A model generated the notes under the pieces. That model worked only from the letters and a program-made list of their open reading frames with translations. It was not told the DNA's origin and ran no database searches. Both the position numbers and the translations under genes were made by a program. A DNA stretch of 64,000 nucleotides from assembly GCF_026151655.1 (NCBI RefSeq), contig NZ_JAMQPN010000006.1:200563-264562 (forward strand). Direction: 5' to 3'. This document shows positions 10,026-18,521 of the stretch, in pieces. Numbering within the stretch: position 1 is the first letter of the stretch; the number at the start of each line of letters is the position of its first letter. Origin of the DNA: Leptospira soteropolitanensis. GTDB taxonomy: Bacteria > Spirochaetota > Leptospiria > Leptospirales > Leptospiraceae.

Positions 10026-11908
10026 TTGATATCAATCGTAAAATATGTTACATCATCTGACAAACGAAATGCAAATTTCCGTATATCCTTTTTAATTTTT
10101 TCATTCAGATCATATATAGAAAGGTTTAAACCACCAATTAATTGTTCTTTTAAACGAGATTCTCCGTATAATTCACGAAGTTTATTCTGGCTTTCCGTAA
10201 TCCCATCTGTATAAAAAAAGAAACGATCCCCCGACTCAAGTTTCCGAGAAAACGTCTCCACCGAAACATCCTTTTTCCATCCCATAATGGGTCCCCTACC
10301 CGTAAGTGGTGCCAAGGAATGGGAAACAACATTCATTATAAAAGGACTTGGATGACCCATTACCGAATATCTCATCATGGATCTCTCTAAATCGAAATGA
10401 CAGGCAACTGCCGTGATATAGTTTTTCTCAACCACAGGTAACATCTTTAAATTTAGCTCTAACAAAAAAGAACCAGGATCCTTTTCTTTCGGAGCTATCT
10501 CCAAAAAATTTACTTTTAACATGCTGGCAATGAGGGCTGCCGCAATGCCATGCCCCAATACATCACATAACAAAAAACTAATGGATGAATCATCGTGAAT
10601 ATAGTAATCAAAATAATCACCGCCAATTTTTTCCATTGGCATAAAAACAGAAGCGACCCGAAGAGTTTTATGATCAAATTCCATAGGAGGAATCAATTTT
10701 GATTGTAAACCTGCGGCAATTACCAAATCATCATGTAATAGTTTAAATTGTTTATGTAGCTCTTGGGTACGAAGGGTTACAAGCATCTCCAACGACTCAT
10801 TTAAATTGCGAAGTTCTTTTCTTGTCCTTGCACTTTGCAAAGCAATGGCAAGAACCCCCGAAAATAAAAAAGTCAAAATTCCATATTGTGTTAAATAATC
10901 ATTTTTCCCAGTAAGAACATCGGTAATGACATCGGCAATTCCAAAGAAAGTTGCAACAAGAGCTCCAAGAGAAACAACAACCGCTTCTGATGTTTTTTTA
11001 TAATTTTTTGCTAGCAACTGTATAAGGATAGGAATCTTTACGGCAAGTAAGACATACCAAAGGTAAACTAAATAAAATCGACTATCGGGATCCATCGGAA
11101 ATAACTGAATGATACCAAGAACCACATCTAAAAAAAAAGTTATCACCGCAAGTTTTGTAAGTCGCCTATCGAAAAGTGTATAAACAAATAACAGGATAAA
11201 GACGGGAAATACAAATTGGCAAAAAAACAATAAACGCACCAAAATTTCAGGTGGGACCATCAGAAAATGAATTTTATTTAAAACAGGCAATCGCCAACCT
11301 ACGAAAAGAACAGCAGTTCCGGCTAAATACAAACCAGATTTTGAAGACCTATTTAAAGCATAACCAATTCCTTGTTGTAAAAAAATTCCGAAGAATAAAG
11401 CTGCAATTAAAATTTGGTATACATCTTCGAATACCATTTTGTCTTTAATCTGGTCTTGATTTCCAAAAATGGGAACAGAACGAAACAATCCACACCTAAA
11501 CTGTGTTTCACGACATTCTACTTCAACTACTAATTCATTTTCTTCTTGTTTTAGAAATGAAATAGGTATTTCGTAATAACGAACCTTATGCCAATATGGA
11601 TAATAGTCGGGTGTAAAACTACCTGTAGAACCGATAGACTTTCCATTCCAAAATGTTTGGTCAGCAGATTGAATACGATCCATATAAATTGCCTGTGAAT
11701 GCTCAGGGAGGTTAGAAATAAAAATTTTTAATCGATACTTTCCGCGTATTGGAACCTTATATCCTTGTTCCGTTAATGGAACTCCGACAAATATTGGCTT
11801 AACGCTTGTTTCACCTTCCTTTTGGAAAGTCCAACCTGATTCTAAAGATGCTACTTCGGAATATATTGCGTGAGAGGAAAGGAAGATGAAGAACCAAAGG
11901 AATTTCAT
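10022..11908 (-). CDS. 7TM sensor with SpoIIE-type PP2C phosphatase output
   Basis: A 628-residue protein with a signal peptide (1-17), a periplasmic jelly-roll domain of the 7TMR-DISM extracellular type (about 30-155), seven membrane helices (165-360), a coiled-coil linker (about 365-400) and a C-terminal SpoIIE PP2C domain. The metal-binding GGD is at 429-431, and LLCDVLGHGIAAALIA, TAVACHFD and FFYTDGITES follow. Such proteins dephosphorylate anti-sigma-factor antagonists or similar partners in response to a periplasmic ligand. It is the first gene of the operon with the histidine kinase (4-bp overlap), redox fusion and glycerate kinase. No anti-sigma antagonist gene is visible nearby. Confidence 0.9.
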   Translation of the reverse strand: MKFLWFFIFLSSHAIYSEVASLESGWTFQKEGETSVKPIFVGVPLTEQGYKVPIRGKYRLKIFISNLPEHSQAIYMDRIQSADQTFWNGKSIGSTGSFTPDYYPYWHKVRYYEIPISFLKQEENELVVEVECRETQFRCGLFRSVPIFGNQDQIKDKMVFEDVYQILIAALFFGIFLQQGIGYALNRSSKSGLYLAGTAVLFVGWRLPVLNKIHFLMVPPEILVRLLFFCQFVFPVFILLFVYTLFDRRLTKLAVITFFLDVVLGIIQLFPMDPDSRFYLVYLWYVLLAVKIPILIQLLAKNYKKTSEAVVVSLGALVATFFGIADVITDVLTGKNDYLTQYGILTFLFSGVLAIALQSARTRKELRNLNESLEMLVTLRTQELHKQFKLLHDDLVIAAGLQSKLIPPMEFDHKTLRVASVFMPMEKIGGDYFDYYIHDDSSISFLLCDVLGHGIAAALIASMLKVNFLEIAPKEKDPGSFLLELNLKMLPVVEKNYITAVACHFDLERSMMRYSVMGHPSPFIMNVVSHSLAPLTGRGPIMGWKKDVSVETFSRKLESGDRFFFYTDGITESQNKLRELYGESRLKEQLIGGLNLSIYDLNEKIKKDIRKFAFRLSDDVTYFTIDIK

Positions 11909-12139
11909 TGTTTTGTCCTGGGAAAACTAAAACTCCACTCTTGAAGAAAAAAGAAATGTAGAGGTTTCATAGATTCTCCCGGGGAACACCGGAAGGATTG
12001 AATTAAAATTTAGAAGAACTGCAAGAATTTTTTAAACTGAGACAAACACGATGACTCAGTTTCCTTAAGAAGATTTTCCATTGAGCCTCTATCCAACTAC
12101 CTCTTTTGGATTTCGGGAACCCATAGAGAGGTTTTGAGA

Positions 12140-12152
12140 ATTTAGACTAAAT
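12140..12152. promoter_or_regulatory. Putative PerR operator upstream of perR-like gene
   Basis: The sequence ATTTAGACTAAAT is a perfect 6-1-6 inverted repeat. The identical 13-mer occurs upstream of katG at 58761-58773. Fur-family proteins bind inverted repeats of this size, and peroxide regulators usually control both themselves and catalases, so this is probably an autoregulatory PerR site. Binding is inferred. Confidence 0.6.
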
Positions 12153-12185
12153 CAAATTTGAGATCAATTCCAAGCAAATGATATT

Positions 12186-12200
12186 TTAGATTGAGTCTAA
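12186..12200. promoter_or_regulatory. Second PerR-like inverted repeat
   Basis: TTAGATTGAGTCTAA is a 7-1-7 inverted repeat with 6 of 7 arm positions matching, the geometry typical of Fur-family boxes. It overlaps the possible -10 element and lies 40 bp before the start codon, which suits repression of the gene by its own product. Confidence 0.5.
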
Positions 12201-12240
12201 TTATTGACAAAAAAGAGCAAACGCAGAAGGTGAAACTGAA

Positions 12241-12669
12241 ATGGATCTAAGTTACCAAAAAACCAAGGAACTCCTCGAATCCCACGGGATTCGACCGACT
12301 TCACAAAGATTGGAAATGGCCCACTTACTTTTGGAGCGCCACCAACACCTCTTTGCTGAAGAAGTGTTTCATTTGGTCAATTCCCACTTCCCACACGCAT
12401 CTAGAGCCACTATTTTTAATAACCTCAAACTCTTTGCAGAAAAGGGAATGCTCGGTACTTTGGAATTAAAAAGTGGGGTCACCCATTTTGACTCAAATAT
12501 CGGTCCACACCACCATGCTCTGAATGAAGAAACCGGTGAGATTACTGATGTGGAAATGAATGAAGAACTGGAATCTAAAGTGTTAGAAGAACTGACAGAA
12601 AGTTATTTCCATAAAACGGGAAAAAAACTAGAATCTGCTAAGCTTGTCATCACCCTCCGAGGGAAATAA
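12241..12669 (+). CDS. perR: Peroxide-responsive Fur-family repressor (PerR type)
   Basis: A 142-residue Fur-family regulator with an N-terminal winged helix (recognition region SRATIFNNLKLF, 55-66) and a C-terminal dimerisation domain. The metal-site residues line up with Bacillus PerR (H37, D85, H91, H93, D104) one position lower: H36, D84, H90, H92 and D103. An aspartate at the last position is typical of PerR rather than Fur. The protein has no cysteine at all, so the structural CxxC zinc site is absent, as is known for Leptospira PerR. Metal-catalysed oxidation of the histidines by peroxide would release DNA. Operator-like repeats lie upstream here and at katG. Confidence 0.85.
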   Translation: MDLSYQKTKELLESHGIRPTSQRLEMAHLLLERHQHLFAEEVFHLVNSHFPHASRATIFNNLKLFAEKGMLGTLELKSGVTHFDSNIGPHHHALNEETGEITDVEMNEELESKVLEELTESYFHKTGKKLESAKLVITLRGK

Positions 12670-12683
12670 AATCCTTCGTTAAA

Positions 12684-13661
12684 ATGCGAACCACTTATCC
12701 TTCCATAGCTATTTGTGGGATCGGTTCTGTTACAGTCACTATCATTTATGCTCTTTACCAAAATCAGATTCCTTTTAAGATCCTTTGTCGTAACCAAACT
12801 AGATTTCAATCTCTAACGGAAAATCCCATTAGTTTCCAAGGCCCCAATGGAAAAGTCGTTAGGATTGAACTAAACAATCACCTAACAATGACCAAATGTG
12901 ACCAGGATAAGTTTGATTATATTCTCATTGGTTGTAAAAATCAAAATCTTTCGGAATATTTGGATGAAACAAAATCATTACTGAAATCAAACGGGAAATG
13001 GATTTTGATTCAAAACGGAATTCCTGAACTACAATTCCAATCCTACGAAAGTAAAATCATCGGTGGAGTTGTGGGTTGGAATACCCAAACCTTATCCAAA
13101 CATACTTATTTCCAGTCCAATATAGGTAGTTTGATTCTTGGCGAGGCGCAAGGATCCGAACCTGATTCTTTTTGGAAAAAAATTCTTACTCCTTTCATTC
13201 CCGTAATATTGACCGATGAACTTAGCGGATACCGTTGGCATAAACTAGCAATTAATTCCATCATCAATGGACTTGCAGCTGCAAAACAATTAAGTTTAGG
13301 TGGACTATTTCTCAATCGACAATCAAGGATAGAAGCCTTAGAAACTCTCACAGAAATTAAACTTGTCATGAACCGGTTGGAAATCAAGGAACGAGTAGTC
13401 CCAGGATCTGTTTCCATACAAAAATTAGGTGGTGGTCCAGGTTCCCTACCTCGATGGATTTGTCATTTGATCCTTATCTTGCTTGGCCTAAAATACTTTA
13501 AGATTCGAACTTCAATGGTTCAAGATTTGGATGCACATCGGAAAACAGAAATTGATTTTATCAATGGCGAAGTTGTCGATAAAGCGAAAGAGTTGGGAAT
13601 TTCTGTATCTAGAAACGAATGGATTGTTCGAAAAATTAAAGAATTGGAATTAGCCCAGTAA
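12684..13661 (+). CDS. Ketopantoate reductase-like (PanE/ApbA) protein
   Basis: A 325-residue NAD(P)-dependent reductase. The N-terminal Rossmann fold starts at CGIGSVTVTIIYAL, a somewhat degraded GxGxxG. The C-terminal helical domain has the ketopantoate reductase pattern (RWHKLAINSIINGLAA, with the catalytic Lys in HKL). The family reduces 2-dehydropantoate to pantoate for CoA synthesis, but paralogues act on other 2-oxo acids, so assignment as the true PanE is uncertain. It starts 14 bp after the PerR-type gene and probably shares its transcript. A hairpin at 13654-13671 covers its stop codon. Confidence 0.75.
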   Translation: MRTTYPSIAICGIGSVTVTIIYALYQNQIPFKILCRNQTRFQSLTENPISFQGPNGKVVRIELNNHLTMTKCDQDKFDYILIGCKNQNLSEYLDETKSLLKSNGKWILIQNGIPELQFQSYESKIIGGVVGWNTQTLSKHTYFQSNIGSLILGEAQGSEPDSFWKKILTPFIPVILTDELSGYRWHKLAINSIINGLAAAKQLSLGGLFLNRQSRIEALETLTEIKLVMNRLEIKERVVPGSVSIQKLGGGPGSLPRWICHLILILLGLKYFKIRTSMVQDLDAHRKTEIDFINGEVVDKAKELGISVSRNEWIVRKIKELELAQ

Positions 13662-13671
13662 TACTACTGGG
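13654..13671 (+). terminator. Hairpin terminator after the PanE-like gene
   Basis: CCCAGTA and TACTGGG form a perfect 7-bp stem with a 4-base ATAC loop, overlapping the stop codon and followed by a T-rich stretch (AATTTTAGTTT). It sits between convergent genes and could serve both. Confidence 0.55.
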
Positions 13672-13684
13672 TAAGAATTTTAGT

Positions 13685-13999
13685 TTATTTACCCAAACGT
13701 AATAGTTCTGAAATGGAATGATTTGCTTCCAATGGATGGCGCAACTTTTCTTCTGTTTGAATGATGTATTGGTTTCGTCGACCATCTTTACTTTTCTCTA
13801 AGATGCAAGCATCAACCAAATCTTTGACAATAGCTTGAACGGCTCTCTCTGTAATACCAACTAACAAAGCCACATCTTTTAATCTCATATCAGGATCTTT
13901 GCTTAGACAAATCAAAACATGAGCATGGTTTGATAGAAAGGTCCATTGGCCTCCTTTTTTAATCATTTCTTGTGATGTTCTTTTAGGATCTTTGGTCAT
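13685..13999 (-). CDS. Small winged-helix transcriptional regulator
   Basis: A 104-residue DNA-binding protein of the MarR/ArsR-like winged-helix type. The helix-turn-helix reads RLKDVALLVGITERAVQAIV, followed by the wing LEKSKDGRRNQYII. No effector domain, cysteine or membrane segment is present. It lies alone on the minus strand, and no target can be assigned from context. Confidence 0.7.
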   Translation of the reverse strand: MTKDPKRTSQEMIKKGGQWTFLSNHAHVLICLSKDPDMRLKDVALLVGITERAVQAIVKDLVDACILEKSKDGRRNQYIIQTEEKLRHPLEANHSISELLRLGK

Positions 14000-14136
14000 T
14001 CTTTATAAAAACGAATATGTTATTTTATTCATAATCTAAATTCTTCGATGATGAACTTACATAAGTCTCAAAGTTCACACTACCTAAAGCAAAAAAATTG
14101 TAAATGAAGAAACGTTTACTTCCTAACTCACAGGGG

Positions 14137-14538
14137 TTAGGTTATTTCGTCTGTCCATTTGAAGTTTCTAACCAACCAAGCCCAATAAATGAATAAAAAT
14201 TGGAAGGGTAACCTGGCATATAAAGCCCAAATGGGAACTCCATAATCTTTACCGTCTAAGGCTGTTAACAACATGTTTATATTCGCAGGATAGATGGCGA
14301 GTAAAAGGAGGATGATTCCATAACTTGCCATCTTCCGCATTCTTTCGTAGAGAACCAAGGAACCTAAGGTAATTTCAGCGAGCCCACTCGTCACATTCAA
14401 AAGTTCGTGAAATGGCAGATAGTCTGGCATCATTTCTAGATAAAATTCTGGAGAAAAAAAATGGTTGGCTCCAGCGATTATGTAGAAAGCCCCGAGAGAA
14501 TACACGAGAAATTTTTTCATCACCGAACTTAAGCACAA
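14137..14538 (-). CDS. DoxX-like small membrane protein
   Basis: A 133-residue integral membrane protein with four hydrophobic helices and the DoxX-family features GAFYIIAGANHF near the N-terminus and SGLAEITLGSLVL in the middle. Translation may instead begin at the ATG at 14520 (MKKFLVYS), which removes six residues. Neither start has a strong ribosome site. DoxX-like proteins are associated with membrane redox or thiol functions in other bacteria, but no role is clear here. It lies about 115 bp downstream of the cyclic-nucleotide-binding protein gene. Confidence 0.7.
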   Translation of the reverse strand: MCLSSVMKKFLVYSLGAFYIIAGANHFFSPEFYLEMMPDYLPFHELLNVTSGLAEITLGSLVLYERMRKMASYGIILLLLAIYPANINMLLTALDGKDYGVPIWALYARLPFQFLFIYWAWLVRNFKWTDEIT

Positions 14539-14653
14539 TGTTAAAAAAAATCATTACAAATTTTGATCGGACCGAAAAATGACCTCCTTTTCTTTTGGGC
14601 TCCCCCGGGTTTGAGATCCCAGTCAAATTTAGGAAGGTATTTTTACCAGTTGG

Positions 14654-15862
14654 TCAGGCAACGATTCGCCCTTCTTTTGATTTATAATGTCCGAGCTTCT
14701 CTTCCAATCGCTTCCTACTTTTGATCGTAATTCGATTCGGTTCAATGACCAGGTTTGTGTCACTTAGGAATTCCTGGATGGTCTCCTGTTTTACTTTAAT
14801 GATTCCACACATATTACAAAGTTCTTCCATTTGGATATAAATCGTATGTGGGTTGGCTAAACTTTCATCCAGGTTTCGACCCAAACGAATGTCTTGGTCC
14901 CGGATCGAATTATATAAATAAGCATAAAGCCGGATGACCGGAGTCTTCAATCGAAGGATTACCAAACGTTGGTGGGAAAACCAAATCCGTCGTGCAATAC
15001 TTTCAAATATTTTTTGTAACAAGGAAGGACCCACCGACTCAAATAAACTTTCAGAGGTGACACGAAGGATTTTACTTTTGGTTTCGGTGATGGCCGAGGC
15101 CATACGCGGAGCATTGTCAATAAGAGACATCTCTCCGAAAATTTCTCCCGGACCTAAAACATCGATTACATATTCAAAGCCGCGAACGATCCCGAATAGT
15201 TTGACATTCCCCTCTAACACAACGTAGATTTCGTTGTTCTTTTCACTTTCTACAAAAAGAATTTCTCCAGCGTCCAAGGAGGCCTGCATACTATCCCAGA
15301 CAAAAGGTTTGTAATTGGATCCAATGGACCTAAGTAAATCCGTAGCCTCTGCCACATTAGCCGTAGAATTGTTTTCCCTGGACCATTTTAGAAACGCTTG
15401 TAAAGAGTAAGCGGCTAAGTTTGGTTTTTGCCAAGTTAGATAAGTTCTTGCGTTTAAGACCAAACGTTCTGGGTGGTATTCGCGGTCTGCGGGTTTGTTG
15501 GCCTTAGATAGGTGTTTTTGTAAGGTTCGAAGCTCCCTAGAATAAAGACCTAATATCTTCATTGCAAGTTCCTTTCTCTCTTTTAAATAAGAACCCAAAA
15601 GTCGGATGGGAATTTGAACTAACTCCACATCAGTATCGGCAAACAAAGTCACCAAAAATCGATGTTCGGTGAGGGCAGAAACTAGACCGAAACTATCCCC
15701 TGCTTCGTAAAAAGAAAGCTCATGGTCAACGACAATATGCTCCGAATCGACCGAAACCCGGCCTGATCTTACAATAAAAAAATTTCCTGTATTGACGGAA
15801 TTCTGCACAACGATGGCAGCACCTTTCGAATAATTAACAACTTTGATTTCTTCTGCAGACAC
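14654..15862 (-). CDS. Protein with two cyclic-nucleotide-binding domains
   Basis: A 402-residue cytoplasmic protein with two cNMP-binding (Crp-like) beta-barrels. The first (about 8-110) has lost a clear phosphate-binding cassette. The second (about 165-285) keeps the cassette with FGEMSLIDNAPRMASAI. The C-terminal 110 residues are helical and have no recognisable Crp-type DNA-binding motif. It may sense cAMP or cGMP and regulate a partner protein. It begins 41 bp after the last ebo gene and could be the final gene of that transcript. Function otherwise unknown. Confidence 0.8.
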   Translation of the reverse strand: MSAEEIKVVNYSKGAAIVVQNSVNTGNFFIVRSGRVSVDSEHIVVDHELSFYEAGDSFGLVSALTEHRFLVTLFADTDVELVQIPIRLLGSYLKERKELAMKILGLYSRELRTLQKHLSKANKPADREYHPERLVLNARTYLTWQKPNLAAYSLQAFLKWSRENNSTANVAEATDLLRSIGSNYKPFVWDSMQASLDAGEILFVESEKNNEIYVVLEGNVKLFGIVRGFEYVIDVLGPGEIFGEMSLIDNAPRMASAITETKSKILRVTSESLFESVGPSLLQKIFESIARRIWFSHQRLVILRLKTPVIRLYAYLYNSIRDQDIRLGRNLDESLANPHTIYIQMEELCNMCGIIKVKQETIQEFLSDTNLVIEPNRITIKSRKRLEEKLGHYKSKEGRIVA

Positions 15863-15903
15863 TGAATCAAAAATATTTGTTTAGAAGGTAACCAGTCAAA
15901 CAC

Positions 15904-17301
15904 TTAAATCTTTGATGTGATCTGCTCCCAAATCAAATCGTACACTTTATTAGCAGAAATTTCTTTTCCGGGATAAGGTTTGTCCGAGGAAAATAATGCG
16001 TAAAATTCCTTTTTCTCATGATTTGCCCCGTGGGAACCTTTTACCAAATTTGCATCCAAAGGAATTACATCCATAAGGTAGCGAAAACCTAGTTTTTTTT
16101 GTAATATTTTTAGCCCTACTCGCATTTTAACTGCTGGCTTTTCGGGATCTAAAAACAGCTCACATGGATCATATCCAGGTTTTTTATGAATATCCACCAA
16201 ACGAGCATAATCTGGCGCATTTTTATCATCTAACCAGTGATAGTAAGTAAACCATGAATCAGAATCTGCTACCAAAACAAGATCCCCAGAACGAACGTGA
16301 TTTATATTGTATTTCTTTTGCGATTTTTTATCTAAAACGAAGGAAATACCTGGAATGGTTTTTAAAATCCTTTCAACTTGCAATTGGATTTCGGGGTCTT
16401 TACAGTAGATATGACAGATTTGGTGATCCGCTACTGCAAAAGCCTTAGATGCACCAGGATCTAAAAGTTCATACCACCGCTCCTTCCGAACCGAAAGAAA
16501 ACCATTTTCCCTTAGAATTCGATTGATGTGAATGGGGCGATGCACAGGAGTAATTCCATATTCAGAAAGCAAAATGATTTTTGTATTTCGTCTTTCGTAA
16601 TATTCGATTAATTGTTTAAGGACAGTATCAATTTCCAAAAGTTCTTTTCGAATCTTTGGAAGATCGGGTCCCGATTTTTGCAAACAATAATCCAAATGCG
16701 GAAGGTAAACCAATGTGAGTGTAGGATTATATTTTTTATCAACCAATATTGTTGCATCTGCAATCCATTGTGTAGATTTTATATTGGCATTTGGTCCCCA
16801 GAAATGAAAAAGAGGAAACTGGCCAAGTTCTTTTTGTAATTCATCTCGTAGTTCAGGAGGATTAGAATAACAATCAGGTGCTTTTACCCCGTCTGCATGA
16901 TACTGTGGCCTTGGTGTCACCGAATAATCAGCACTTGCGTACATATTGTACCACCAAAACATTTTGGAACAAGTAAAGTTTGGATCTACCTTCTTAGCCC
17001 TTTCCCAAATTTTTTCACTCTCTACAAGATGATTGGATTGTTTCCAAAATTTAATTTCAGAGTCTTTATGATCATACCAACCATTACCGACAATTCCATG
17101 TTGGTTCGGCCATTTTCCAGTAAGATAAGTGGATTGCACACTGGTAGTCACAGAAGGAATCATAGGTTTAATCAATAAGGTATTTCTTTTTTCCAAAAAC
17201 TGTTTTAAAAAAGGTGTGAACTCACAAACCAAATAAGAACTAAGTCCTACAACATCTATCACTACTGTTTTTTGAAATGAAATTGTTTTTGTTTTTTTCA
17301 T
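15904..17301 (-). CDS. eboF: EboF: alkaline phosphatase/phosphodiesterase family protein of the ebo cluster
   Basis: A 465-residue type I phosphodiesterase/nucleotide pyrophosphatase-like protein. It shows the metal-binding aspartate in VVIDVVGLS, the nucleophile region SVTTSVQSTYLTGKWPNQHG, and later metal ligands in LLSEYGITPVH, HLDYCLQ and KGSHGANHEKK. It has no signal peptide, so it may act in the cytoplasm on a phosphorylated small-molecule precursor. The start overlaps the eboE stop by 4 bp. Proteins of this type are standard members of ebo clusters; the substrate is unknown. Confidence 0.8.
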   Translation of the reverse strand: MKKTKTISFQKTVVIDVVGLSSYLVCEFTPFLKQFLEKRNTLLIKPMIPSVTTSVQSTYLTGKWPNQHGIVGNGWYDHKDSEIKFWKQSNHLVESEKIWERAKKVDPNFTCSKMFWWYNMYASADYSVTPRPQYHADGVKAPDCYSNPPELRDELQKELGQFPLFHFWGPNANIKSTQWIADATILVDKKYNPTLTLVYLPHLDYCLQKSGPDLPKIRKELLEIDTVLKQLIEYYERRNTKIILLSEYGITPVHRPIHINRILRENGFLSVRKERWYELLDPGASKAFAVADHQICHIYCKDPEIQLQVERILKTIPGISFVLDKKSQKKYNINHVRSGDLVLVADSDSWFTYYHWLDDKNAPDYARLVDIHKKPGYDPCELFLDPEKPAVKMRVGLKILQKKLGFRYLMDVIPLDANLVKGSHGANHEKKEFYALFSSDKPYPGKEISANKVYDLIWEQITSKI

Positions 17302-18521
17302 TCGACAACCTTCAGATTTGTTTCACTTTCTAAAATTGATTTCACCCATTGTAATTCACGGATAATAGATGTTACTATCGGAGTCTGTAATTCTTTTGGC
17401 AGTACTCCCCATGTATATGTTTCCACTTCCAAAGAATTGGTTAAAAAAAAATCTTTTTGTAAATTCAATATTTCAATCAATTCACTTTGGGTTGAAGATA
17501 ACATTCCAAATGAATCTAAAAATACAGGAACATGAAAATGGATTCTCCATTCTTCAAATGGCCTAGCACCTCTCAGTAATGCATAAGGCAAATCAGAAAA
17601 AGAAACTAATTGCCCATCTTCTGATTGAATAATTACTTGGTGCAAATATGTCGGTTCGTCAAAACTAGAAAGCAAATCCAAGGTAGGTTTAGGATCTTTG
17701 GAAAACTTTGCTTTTAAAGCAGAACTGATTTGAATTCTGCCAATTTGAATCAAATTTTCTTTCAAAAGCCAAACAATAGTTTTGTTTTTTTCAAAACTTA
17801 CTGCGGAATGACAAACATCGAGACAAATTCGGATATGATTCTTAACTTTTCCTTCGGTAGCTTCCTTTGTGAATCCCCATTTAGATTGGATTTCAGGAAG
17901 AGCCGTTGGGAGAAGTACATCCAAATACCACTGAATCCAAAGTTCTACATTCCCTAAAATACCATCTGGCTCAGGTTCCATATCTAAATGCAAAACTTGC
18001 CCGGTATCCATTTGGACCTGAATCAAATGATGAAGAATTTTAATTATATTTTGAGTGGAAGCTCTTACTCTTTGTTTTCTTTCGAAATCTGTTATGTCAA
18101 AAAACTGATACGAAATTGGTGGAGTAGAAACGCCTCCCTCTAATTCTTTCGGTAATAATTGCGATAAAATGGAAAACAAACGAAGAGTATAATCCAATCT
18201 TTCGTTTGTGGTCCAATCGGGTTTATATACATTCTCCTTAACGGTTGTTTTATGGAAATTTCCATAAGGAAAACCGTTAATTAAAAAAACATAAAATCCT
18301 TCGTTTTTTAACCAAGTTTGAAATTCATAAATGTTACTCGGTTTTATAAGTTCCAAGGATGCCTCATTACCCAATCTGAGGCCAATACCCATTGGTGCAT
18401 TAGGAGATAAATTTTTACGAACGAGTGGAAGATTCTCTTTAAGTTGCAAAAAATGTTCAGACCAAGATTCCCCTGGATGAATATTAGAACAATATGTTAG
18501 ATGTCCGTATTTAGTTCTCAT
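17298..18521 (-). CDS. eboE: EboE: TIM-barrel metabolite traffic protein
   Basis: A 407-residue protein resembling xylose-isomerase-type TIM barrels, the pattern of EboE. Visible elements are YCSNIHPGESWSEHF at the N-terminus, LHLDMEPEPDG in the middle and the metal-ligand-like CLDVCHSAVSFE. It overlaps eboD and eboF by 4 bp on each side, implying tight co-translation. EboE-type proteins are named for a suspected role in metabolite traffic, but the reaction is not established. Confidence 0.82.
   Translation of the reverse strand: MRTKYGHLTYCSNIHPGESWSEHFLQLKENLPLVRKNLSPNAPMGIGLRLGNEASLELIKPSNIYEFQTWLKNEGFYVFLINGFPYGNFHKTTVKENVYKPDWTTNERLDYTLRLFSILSQLLPKELEGGVSTPPISYQFFDITDFERKQRVRASTQNIIKILHHLIQVQMDTGQVLHLDMEPEPDGILGNVELWIQWYLDVLLPTALPEIQSKWGFTKEATEGKVKNHIRICLDVCHSAVSFEKNKTIVWLLKENLIQIGRIQISSALKAKFSKDPKPTLDLLSSFDEPTYLHQVIIQSEDGQLVSFSDLPYALLRGARPFEEWRIHFHVPVFLDSFGMLSSTQSELIEILNLQKDFFLTNSLEVETYTWGVLPKELQTPIVTSIIRELQWVKSILESETNLKVVE

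Larger units (their letters stand above)
11909..12240. other. 332-bp divergent intergenic region with PerR-like sites
   Basis: Separates the minus-strand SpoIIE sensor gene from the plus-strand PerR-type gene. The right half is AT-rich and carries two inverted repeats (12140-12152 and 12186-12200) plus a possible promoter for the regulator: TTGAGA at 12158-12163 and TATTTT at 12182-12187, spacer 18. The left half shows no further structure I can support. Confidence 0.5.

Noticed and set aside
14575..14615. GC-rich patch near GGGCTCCCCCGGG as a third copy of the structured repeat
   Set aside because: It lacks the hairpin and the GATCG...CCCGG...CGAGC order seen in the two real copies.
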